DNA from: Lentisphaeria bacterium UBA1784
Lineage (GTDB): Bacteria > Verrucomicrobiota > Lentisphaeria > Victivallales > Victivallaceae
Length of the DNA: 5,115 nt
Assembly (NCBI GenBank): GCA_002315455.1
Contig: DCGG01000136.1
Span: forward strand, 1-5,115
Direction of reading: 5' to 3'
Both the position numbers and the translations under genes were made by a program. Under the pieces are notes generated by a model. That model was not told the DNA's origin. It was given only the letters and a program-made list of their open reading frames with translations, and did not search any database. Positions 1-5,115 of this stretch are shown here, one piece after another (the first letter of the stretch is position 1; each line of letters begins with the position of its first letter).

Positions 1-64
1 TGATCTTGTAGTCGGTGTAATGGCTGTCGAACATGCAGAAGCCATTACACCGACTACAAGATCA
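1..64. repeat. Inverted repeat, 25-base arms, probable fold-back chimera at the contig end
   Basis: Bases 1-25 are the exact reverse complement of bases 40-64, separated by a 14-base spacer at 26-39. The right arm is normal fucosidase coding sequence (S-H-Y-T-D-Y-K-I). Reading bases 39 to 1 on the minus strand gives C-M-F-D-S-H-Y-T-D-Y-K-I. This is what a GH29 enzyme should have just before and across this point, because the family carries an H-x-DGF...W/F-D-S...T-D-Y stretch. So the whole of 1-39, spacer included, looks like the true upstream coding sequence in inverted orientation. A library or amplification chimera, or an assembly fold-back, explains this better than a regulatory hairpin. 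No T-run follows the stem, so it is not an intrinsic terminator. Confidence 0.85.
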
Positions 65-1026
65 CCAACACCCCCTACGGGAAGGATGTAACGCGGATGC
101 TGTCCGATACCTTCCGGGCGGAGGGGCTGAAGATCGGCTTCTACCATTCCCTTCCTGACTGGACCCATCTCGGTTACGCCGATCCGGAGAGTCCGGAGTA
201 CATCCGGCGCAAGGAGCTCCACAAGCCCACGCCGGACCAGCACAAAGCCTTCCTCGACTACCTTTGCAACAACGTGGAGCAACTGATGACCGAATACGGC
301 AAGATCGACCTGCTCTTCTTCGACTATACCAGCAAGTACAAGGACGGCGTGGATTACTTCGACCGGGACCGCCTGCTGGAAATGGTCTACCGCCACCAGC
401 CGGAGATCATCGTCAACGACCGCCTCGCCTTCTCCAAGGAAGAGGTCCGGGACTTCGACTATTACACGCCAGAAATCACGGTGATGAACCAGTCGCCATC
501 GGTGAAGGGGCACTCCGTGGTATGGGAGTCCTGCACCACCATGAACGACCACTGGGGATATTGTGCGGGCGACGAGAACTTCAAGCCCGTCACCACCCTC
601 ACGGCAGGACTGATGGGATGCGTCTCCCGGAACGGCAATCTGCTCCTCAACGTGGGTCCCATGGCCAGCGGAGCACTGCCGCAGGGAAGCATCCAAAAAC
701 TCGAGGAACTGGCGGAGTGGACCCGCATCAACGGAGAAGCGGTCTCGGGATGCGGCCAGTCGGCGTTCCGTCCTCCTTTCGGATTTTGTTACACGCAGAA
801 GGGGAACGTTCTCTACCTGTACACGCTGGTGCCGCCCATGGGAGACGTGATCCTGCCGGAACTGAAAGACCGGATCGAATCCGTCACGCTGCTCCGCACC
901 GGGGAGCCGGTGAAGATCATCGACTTCTGGGGCTTTGAACTGCTGGGGGCCGGGGAGATCCGAATCCGTCCGCAGGGTCTGAAGTCCGGCGACGTGCTGA
1001 AGATCATTCTGAAGGAGCAGAAATAA
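40..1026 (+). CDS. Alpha-L-fucosidase, GH29 family, 5'-truncated
   Basis: This glycoside hydrolase should release terminal alpha-L-fucose from glycans by a retaining mechanism. The frame is open from base 40 to the TAA at 1024-1026, giving 328 visible residues; full GH29 proteins are usually 400-500 or more. The ATG at 97 is internal, since recognisable GH29 sequence (SHYTDYKITNTPYGKDVTR) precedes it. Numbered from that Met, Y-G-K-I-D-L-L-F-F-D ends in D76, at the position of the GH29 catalytic nucleophile (family form ID-x-LWFD). Next come Q-P-E-I-I-V-N-D-R, the W-E-S-C-T-T-M-N-D-H-W-G-Y block, and N-G-N-L-L-L-N-V-G-P followed by L-A-E-W-T-R-I-N-G-E-A, all typical of the family. The last 90 or so residues fit the C-terminal beta-sandwich. 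The catalytic-domain start, the paired His that contacts fucose and any signal peptide lie in the missing N-terminus, so location cannot be told. The acid/base residue is not conserved across the family and I do not assign it. It is probably first in a unit with the beta-helix gene 50 bases downstream. Confidence 0.93.
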   Translation, partial: SHYTDYKITNTPYGKDVTRMLSDTFRAEGLKIGFYHSLPDWTHLGYADPESPEYIRRKELHKPTPDQHKAFLDYLCNNVEQLMTEYGKIDLLFFDYTSKYKDGVDYFDRDRLLEMVYRHQPEIIVNDRLAFSKEEVRDFDYYTPEITVMNQSPSVKGHSVVWESCTTMNDHWGYCAGDENFKPVTTLTAGLMGCVSRNGNLLLNVGPMASGALPQGSIQKLEELAEWTRINGEAVSGCGQSAFRPPFGFCYTQKGNVLYLYTLVPPMGDVILPELKDRIESVTLLRTGEPVKIIDFWGFELLGAGEIRIRPQGLKSGDVLKIILKEQK

Positions 1027-1062
1027 AAACGGCTCCCGATGAAGCAATTCCTGCTTTTGAAA

Positions 1063-1070
1063 AAAGGAGA
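1063..1070 (+). promoter_or_regulatory. Shine-Dalgarno site of the beta-helix gene
   Basis: AAAGGAGA ends six bases before the ATG at 1077, an almost ideal anti-16S match and spacing. It follows a run of six A, and codons 2-4 add a run of seven A (1080-1086), so the start region is AT-rich in a GC-rich window. This fits efficient initiation and fixes the start. The rest of the 50-base gap after the fucosidase shows no convincing promoter. Its only stem is a weak 5-bp one (1042-1046 with 1052-1056), too poor to be a terminator. Confidence 0.8.
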
Positions 1071-1076
1071 TCATTC

Positions 1077-3350
1077 ATGAAAAAAATATTTTCTCTGTGG
1101 GCGGCTGGTGCACTGGGCCTCCCGGTGGCCCTCGCCGGAGTGTCGGCGGTCCCGGCGTTTGAAAGCGCCTCCATCTACGCCGAGGCGAAAGGAAAGGCTT
1201 CGGAGCCGGCTCTGGAATACCGGGCGGCGGGCGAAAACGCGTGGAAAACCTCCATTGCTCCCGTGCTTTCTCCGGAAGGCAAGGAACTCCGGGGCGCCCT
1301 CTGGGACCTGGAGGAGGGAACGCAGTACGAGTACCGGGTCCGGCAGAACGGCTCGTTTGAGAGCGGAACCTTCACTACCCGGACGGCCAAAGTCCCCATC
1401 GCCAGGACCATCGTGCTCACGCAGGAGAGTTTCAACGGGCATCTGGAGTTGAATGAATCCGGCACGCCGGAGGGCTACGTCCGCTACACCGCCAAGCCCG
1501 GGACCATTCTGCTGGCGGACGGCAAACATCACGATGCGATCCGCGGCAAAGGGGCCAGGTACGTCATACTGGAAGGATTGACCATCCGGGGAGGCAACTT
1601 CCACTGCATCAACCTCGAGGACTGCGAGGACGTCCGGGTGCTGAACTGCGACATCGCAGGATTCGGCGCGCCGGAACTGCCCTATGTTCTTGAGGAGGGC
1701 AGGCAACATCTGCTGACGACCGCCGGGAAAGGTGTGGTCAATCATGAATCCGGCATCTTCATTTCCGGCGGAAAAAACGTCGTGGCGGAACGGAACTTCA
1801 TCCACGATGCCAGGGGGCGTTCCAACTCCTGGTTCTTCGCGCACCCCGCCGGCCCCAACGGCATCTGCATCTGCAAGTGCGACGCCCCCGTCATCCGCTG
1901 GAACGACATGATCGGCAGCGACCACCACCGCTGGAACGACGTGATCGAGAGCGGCGGCAACGGAGAGCCGTGGGGCGGCCCCAAACGAGACGCGGAGATC
2001 TTCGGCAACTATCTCGCCTTCGGCGACGACGACTCCATCGAGCTGGACGGCGGTCAGCAGCTGGTACGGTTGCGCTTCAACCGGCTGGAAGGCTCCTACT
2101 CGGGGGTCAGCACCGCGCCTTCCATCAATGGTCCCGGATTCGTGGTCCAGAACCTCACCATGAAGCAGGGCGAGGAGTTCGGTCTTGTCGGTTCCATTCT
2201 GAAACACAGTTACCGCTATTTCCCCGGGCGTATCTTCGTTTTCGGTAACACCATGGTCAACAATTCCAAGGCGTACGTCAGCCCCTTCGGTGCGAAGGGC
2301 GTTACGCCGGAACAGCGGAAACTCCTGAAGCTGGTCAGCCGCAACAACCTCTTTTGCTCCCCGGAAACGCCGCAATACAAGGACCCGGAGTTGAAATGCG
2401 ATGCCGACTACGACTTCTTCAGCGGCATGGAACCTCTGGAGATCAAAAGTCCCGTCCATGAGAAACACGCCCTCCGCGGCACCCCGGACTTCGTGGATGC
2501 CGCCAACGGCGACTTCAGTACCAAAGGCGCGCTCAAGGGCGAAAAACTCCCGGTCTTCGGAGATACGGTGGGTATTCCCTGCATGATGCCGATGCGTCCG
2601 CTGGCGCTGAAAACCTCGGTCTATACCCTCTCTCTCGACCGGAAGATCCTCAAAAAGACGGTGACCGTCACCAGTTCCGGATACGATGGGAGATTCACCG
2701 TCACGCATCCGGAGGACTCCTGCATCCGGGTGACGCCCGCTTCCGGGAGCATCCGCCCCGGGGAGAGCGTGACCCTTACCGTGGAGGCGCTGCCCGAAGC
2801 GGCTGCCGATGCGCGGCTTCACTGTTCCGCCTTCCTCGTGCGGACGCCGGAGGGTCTTTCCCGTCCGGTATCGGTCTACTACGACGACCGGGACGATGCG
2901 GAAAAGGTCGCCCTGGCGCGTTCCAAAGTGGTCTACGGCGAAGTCAAGGCGGTCTCCAAGGGCGAAGTGGAACTGCAGTTCAAAGGCGTTCCCGAGGGGC
3001 AGTACTATCTTGCCGTGTGGTTCACGGCGATGCCAAACTGGGCTGGAATTGGTTTTCCGGGCGGAAAACTCCAGAGAGTCCGGATCCTCCGTCAGCCGGG
3101 CACAAATTTCGGCTGGGCGCGGGTCAACTGGGGCGACACGCTGGTCCGCGATTCCGGCCCAAGGAGCAAAGTCCGGCAGGTCTGCATGCCCCGGAAGGTG
3201 TCCGGCGACCTCTCGTTCCGGCTCCGGCGGCCGGAGAAACTGGACCCGAAGCCGGTTTACTGCGCGCTGTTCCATCTGCCGGAGGAGTTCTTTTATGCGC
3301 CGCAGACCCTGACCGCGAAAGAAAAATCTCTGCCCCGCCCGGAGAAATAG
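1077..3350 (+). CDS. Exported right-handed parallel beta-helix protein, likely polysaccharide-active
   Basis: This 757-residue protein has a Sec signal peptide: K2-K3, a hydrophobic stretch at about 5-22, then A-x-A-like sites near residues 20 or 24. Residues about 27-102 resemble a fibronectin-III/Ig-like strand domain (A-L-E-Y-R, L-E-E-G-T-Q-Y-E-Y-R-V). Residues about 110-430 look like a right-handed parallel beta-helix with short repeated strands and Asn turns: V-I-L-E-G-L-T-I-R-G-G, V-R-V-L-N-C-D-I, V-V-A-E-R-N-F-I, A-E-I-F-G-N-Y-L, V-R-L-R-F-N-R-L. An acidic patch, D317-D318-D319-S-I-E322-L-D324-G-G, sits in the helix, where related polysaccharide lyases and hydrolases place active or metal-binding acids. 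Residues about 510-602 form an Ig-like domain (P-A-S-G-S-I-R-P-G-E-S-V-T-L-T-V). About 605-735 is a further beta-rich region I cannot assign. The start is supported by a strong ribosome site, and the PHP gene follows 13 bases after the stop. The fucosidase neighbour suggests a glycan substrate. I cannot name a CAZy family; a binding protein without activity is also possible. Confidence 0.85.
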   Translation: MKKIFSLWAAGALGLPVALAGVSAVPAFESASIYAEAKGKASEPALEYRAAGENAWKTSIAPVLSPEGKELRGALWDLEEGTQYEYRVRQNGSFESGTFTTRTAKVPIARTIVLTQESFNGHLELNESGTPEGYVRYTAKPGTILLADGKHHDAIRGKGARYVILEGLTIRGGNFHCINLEDCEDVRVLNCDIAGFGAPELPYVLEEGRQHLLTTAGKGVVNHESGIFISGGKNVVAERNFIHDARGRSNSWFFAHPAGPNGICICKCDAPVIRWNDMIGSDHHRWNDVIESGGNGEPWGGPKRDAEIFGNYLAFGDDDSIELDGGQQLVRLRFNRLEGSYSGVSTAPSINGPGFVVQNLTMKQGEEFGLVGSILKHSYRYFPGRIFVFGNTMVNNSKAYVSPFGAKGVTPEQRKLLKLVSRNNLFCSPETPQYKDPELKCDADYDFFSGMEPLEIKSPVHEKHALRGTPDFVDAANGDFSTKGALKGEKLPVFGDTVGIPCMMPMRPLALKTSVYTLSLDRKILKKTVTVTSSGYDGRFTVTHPEDSCIRVTPASGSIRPGESVTLTVEALPEAAADARLHCSAFLVRTPEGLSRPVSVYYDDRDDAEKVALARSKVVYGEVKAVSKGEVELQFKGVPEGQYYLAVWFTAMPNWAGIGFPGGKLQRVRILRQPGTNFGWARVNWGDTLVRDSGPRSKVRQVCMPRKVSGDLSFRLRRPEKLDPKPVYCALFHLPEEFFYAPQTLTAKEKSLPRPEK
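1895..1947 (+). repeat. Short direct repeat inside the beta-helix gene (RWND-x-I twice)
   Basis: The 20-base stretches 1895-1914 and 1928-1947 differ at one position and lie 33 bases apart, exactly 11 codons. They encode R274-W-N-D-M-I and R285-W-N-D-V-I. A beta-helix turn is usually about 22 residues, so this is half a turn and not a full coil duplication. It may be a small in-frame duplication or a conserved feature of the family that happens to share codons. Confidence 0.7.
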
Positions 3351-3352
3351 AA

Positions 3353-3358
3353 AGAAGA
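3353..3358 (+). promoter_or_regulatory. Weak ribosome binding site of the PHP gene
   Basis: AGAAGA lies about five bases before the ATG at 3364, in the 13-base gap after the beta-helix stop. The match to the anti-Shine-Dalgarno is poor. Initiation may therefore rely partly on ribosomes finishing the upstream gene, which is an inference from the spacing. A second in-frame ATG (residue 7, base 3382) is an alternative start. Confidence 0.4.
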
Positions 3359-3363
3359 TTCCC

Positions 3364-4434
3364 ATGAATACGACTACACTTATGCCGAACATCGCCGCAC
3401 TTCACCTGGAACGCCCGGACTGGAACGGTGTACTCCCCTTTTTCATCCTGCGGGCGGCCCACTATCTGGAGGAGTTCCACGGGATGGCGGAGTTGACCCT
3501 CGACTGCGCGGAGGTCCCGGCGGCGGTTCAGACGCTGTGGGACAACTCCCTCGGTCTGATGAAGCGGAAAATCTCGATCCGCTGCGGAGTAACGCCGAAG
3601 CCGGAACATCAGGTCTTCCGCGCCCCGGATTTCCTCATGTACACCCCGTCAGGGAGCCTCTCGCTCGGGATCCCGGAGTTCCCGGACCTCACGGATTTTC
3701 ACCTCCACACGCGGCTCGCCTACTGCTCCGAAAACATGGACGTGGCGGCCGCTTTGCAGATGGAACGGCTCTCCGGCGTCTCCCACGTGAATTTCGCGGA
3801 ACATTCGGGCCAGCTCTACGCCCCCGGAGAGATCTACTGGAGCAACCGTTTTCTCTGGAAGGATCGACTGCCCTTCGCCGACCGCACGCCCCAGTATGAG
3901 GAACTGATCCGGCGGTCTCCCGCCGCCCTTTACGGGCTGGAACTGGACGTGGATGCCGATGCCGCCGTTGCCGACTTCCGCAGTCCGCTTTTGAACGGAT
4001 ACCGGATCGGCGCAGTTCATTTCCTCGGCAAAGATCTGGACTTCGCGGGAAAGAAGGCTGATTTTCTCCGCCGTCTGGACGCGCTGCTCTCCGGCGGGAT
4101 CGACATTCTGGCGCATCCCTTCCGGGTGTTCCGGAAGGGAGGGCTTCCGGTCCCGGAGGACCTGTTCAGACCGGTGGCGGAGCGCCTGACCGCGGCGAAG
4201 GTCGCGGCGGAGATCAATTTTCACACCAACCGTCCGCATCCGGAATTCGTTGAACTCCTGCTGAAAAAAGGCGGCATGATCTCTTTCGGGACGGATTCCC
4301 ACAATCTCTATGAAGCGGGCTACCTGCGGCCCCATTACGAGTTCTGCCGGGAGCTCGGCATTGCAGGACGGCTGGACGAGATCCTTTTCCGCCACACATC
4401 CGAACGGACGGACGTCAGCAAAAGCAAGAGGTGA
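3364..4434 (+). CDS. PHP-domain metal-dependent phosphoesterase with an unassigned N-terminal domain
   Basis: This 356-residue protein has no signal peptide, so it is probably cytoplasmic. From about residue 108 it is a PHP-domain protein, the fold of histidinol phosphatase HisJ and the PHP domains of DNA polymerases. The expected ligands appear in order: D111-F-H113-L-H115-T, F-A-E146-H147-S, G-L-E193-L-D, V-H219-F, I-L-A-H251-P-F-R and F-G-T-D311-S-H313. This is a full set for a trinuclear metal site, so an active hydrolase is likely. The Y-C-S-E-N-M-D and E-H-S-G-Q-L-Y blocks seem to mark a subfamily distinct from HisJ. Residues 1 to about 107 carry no domain I recognise; they run L-P-F-F-I-L-R-A-A-H-Y-L, then T-L-D-C-A-E-V and further strands. 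The substrate is unknown. A sugar phosphate or other phosphomonoester would fit the neighbours, but that is only context. The start follows the beta-helix stop by 13 bases, which suggests cotranscription. The 3' end overlaps the convergent GcvT-like gene. Confidence 0.88.
   Translation: MNTTTLMPNIAALHLERPDWNGVLPFFILRAAHYLEEFHGMAELTLDCAEVPAAVQTLWDNSLGLMKRKISIRCGVTPKPEHQVFRAPDFLMYTPSGSLSLGIPEFPDLTDFHLHTRLAYCSENMDVAAALQMERLSGVSHVNFAEHSGQLYAPGEIYWSNRFLWKDRLPFADRTPQYEELIRRSPAALYGLELDVDADAAVADFRSPLLNGYRIGAVHFLGKDLDFAGKKADFLRRLDALLSGGIDILAHPFRVFRKGGLPVPEDLFRPVAERLTAAKVAAEINFHTNRPHPEFVELLLKKGGMISFGTDSHNLYEAGYLRPHYEFCRELGIAGRLDEILFRHTSERTDVSKSKR
4415..4434. other. Tail-to-tail 20-base overlap of convergent genes
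   Basis: The PHP gene ends with TGA at 4432-4434 on the plus strand. The GcvT-like gene ends with TGA read from 4417 to 4415 on the minus strand. Their last codons therefore share 20 bases, and no intergenic space exists for a conventional bidirectional terminator. I see no hairpin with a T-run just beyond either stop. Each transcript must run into the other gene before ending, or end by a factor-dependent route. Confidence 0.8.
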
Positions 4435-5115
4435 GTTCCGCCACCTCCCCCGGGAGAGGGGCCGCGTCCTCACCTGCGAGAACTGCCGTTCCTGCGGCAG
4501 GGACTACGCCCGGGAGCGTCACGAAAAGCGCCGCCGCATGGTTCACCCCGGGCAACAGAGCGCAGGTGGTGATCCGCCCCAATTCGGAGCCGGAGGCATC
4601 CCGGACGGGAGTCCCGGAACGCAGGACCTGACGGCCCCCGAACCGGATCCCGGCCACGATGGAACGTTTCTCCGCCGCGCGCAGAGCGACGCATCCGGGG
4701 AACTCCCGCATCAGGTCCGGCCGGATGCCGCCGGGGAAGCCATTCTGCGGGACAAGTTCGTCCGGAAGGAGTTCCTTCCCGAACTGCAGCGTCCCCGCCT
4801 CCATGCGGAGCGCTTCCAAAGTCCCGGCTCCGGCAGGATAGAGCGGTTCCGTTTCCAAAAGCAGGTCCCAGAGTTCATCGGCGTGCTCCCCGTCGAAGCA
4901 GAGCCGGAAGCCCCGGCCTCCCGCCTCGGAGGTGCCGCTCACAATGCACCGGAGAGCATCCAATTCCAAAATCTTCCACGTTCCGGGGGCTGGAAGGTCC
5001 TCCTCCGCCGCGCCGAGAGCCACCAGCGCGGAGACGGCACCGGGCCCGTGGACCTCCAGTTGAGCAAGGACTTCCGTGAGGTCCGTGATCTCCACGGACT
5101 TGGGAGCGAGGGAGG
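4415..5115 (-). CDS. GcvT-like (aminomethyltransferase/YgfZ superfamily) protein, 5'-truncated
   Basis: The frame is open from the right edge to the stop at 4417-4415, giving 232 visible residues. T-proteins are about 360, so roughly the first 120-130 are missing. The GTG at 5095 is an internal Val, because family sequence continues through it. Numbered from that codon: V-E-I-T-D-L...L-E-V-H-G-P-G-A (1-20) matches the mid-protein V-x-D-x-S...L-A-V-Q-G-P block. S-G-T-S-E-A-G-G-R-G-F-R-L (53-65) aligns with S-R-T-G-Y-T-G-E-x-G-F-E-L. L-R-M-E-A-G (96-101) and F-G-K-E-L (105-109) match the L-R-L-E-A-G...Y-G-x-E-L block. E-F-P-G-C-V-A-L (131-138) aligns with D-F-I-G-R-E-A-L. The rest fits the C-terminal barrel (L-G-R-I-T-T-C against G-x-V-T-S-G). 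Canonical T-protein transfers aminomethyl carbon to tetrahydrofolate. Here the TGE glutamate is Gly60 and the following GFE glutamate is Arg64, so standard glycine cleavage is doubtful. A YgfZ-like or other folate-linked role is an alternative. The YgfZ KGC-x-x-GQE motif is not seen. Confidence 0.75.
   Translation of the reverse strand, partial: SLAPKSVEITDLTEVLAQLEVHGPGAVSALVALGAAEEDLPAPGTWKILELDALRCIVSGTSEAGGRGFRLCFDGEHADELWDLLLETEPLYPAGAGTLEALRMEAGTLQFGKELLPDELVPQNGFPGGIRPDLMREFPGCVALRAAEKRSIVAGIRFGGRQVLRSGTPVRDASGSELGRITTCALLPGVNHAAALFVTLPGVVPAAGTAVLAGEDAAPLPGEVAELTSCFC

Noticed and set aside
1..64. The left-edge hairpin as a regulatory element, attachment site or transposon end
   Set aside because: Both arms are protein-coding sequence of one gene read in opposite directions, and no transposase or integrase lies nearby. 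A chimera is simpler.
97..1026. Taking the ATG at 97 as the true fucosidase start
   Set aside because: GH29-like sequence continues upstream in frame to base 40, and the family needs an N-terminal catalytic region of about 100 residues. The gene is truncated and does not start here.
1042..1056. Possible terminator hairpin between the fucosidase and beta-helix genes
   Set aside because: The stem is only five base pairs, AT-containing, and followed by just a few T before an A-rich ribosome site. It is too weak to call.
1080..1086. Run of seven A at the start of the beta-helix gene as a frameshift or phase-variation site
   Set aside because: Lys-rich starts of signal peptides commonly give short A-runs, the frame is intact, and nothing else supports programmed slippage.
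1071..3392. A 773-codon open frame on the minus strand covering the whole beta-helix gene
   Set aside because: Long antisense open frames are common opposite GC-rich genes. Its translation is rich in Arg, Gly, Val and His with no recognisable domain, while the plus-strand frame has a ribosome site, signal peptide and coherent domains.
3649..4473. A 274-codon minus-strand frame opposite the PHP gene
   Set aside because: The plus strand encodes all PHP metal-binding motifs in order. The antisense product has no family features and overlaps the GcvT-like gene in another frame.
5093..5095. GTG at 5095 as start of the GcvT-like gene
   Set aside because: The frame stays open to the window edge, and the visible protein begins in the middle of the T-protein fold, so this GTG is an internal valine.

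Overview
The window is GC-rich and tightly packed. It holds four protein genes, two of them cut by the window edges, and no RNA gene, CRISPR array, integrase or insertion sequence that I can see. The protein mix is a GH29 fucosidase, a secreted parallel beta-helix protein with Ig-like parts, a PHP phosphoesterase and a GcvT-like protein. It resembles the polysaccharide-degrading PVC group, especially Lentisphaerota (Victivallis-like), with Kiritimatiellota, Verrucomicrobiota or Planctomycetota as alternatives. That placement is inferred from family resemblance only. Partial genes at both edges and a fold-back palindrome at base 1 suggest that the window is a short metagenomic contig or its end.

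Layout: bases 1-64 form a near-perfect inverted repeat whose left arm is an inverted copy of the fucosidase coding sequence, most likely a chimeric or assembly end. Bases 40-1026 (+) encode the C-terminal two thirds or more of a GH29 alpha-L-fucosidase. After a 50-base gap with a good Shine-Dalgarno sequence, bases 1077-3350 (+) encode a 757-residue exported protein with a right-handed parallel beta-helix. After a further 13 bases, 3364-4434 (+) encode a 356-residue protein whose PHP metal-dependent phosphoesterase domain has a complete ligand set. On the opposite strand, 4415-5115 (-) is the C-terminal part of a GcvT-like (aminomethyltransferase/YgfZ superfamily) protein. Its stop codon lies inside the 3' end of the PHP gene, so the two genes converge with a 20-base overlap.

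The three plus-strand genes are close enough to be one transcription unit. A plausible reading is fucosylated glycan breakdown: the fucosidase removes terminal fucose and the beta-helix protein binds or cuts the polysaccharide outside the cytoplasm. The PHP protein's role in such a unit is unknown. The GcvT-like gene belongs to a different transcription unit. I see no clear new defence or mobile system here. The most notable points are the end palindrome, the degenerate folate-site motif of the GcvT-like protein, the unassigned domains in the beta-helix and PHP proteins, and the overlapping convergent gene ends.
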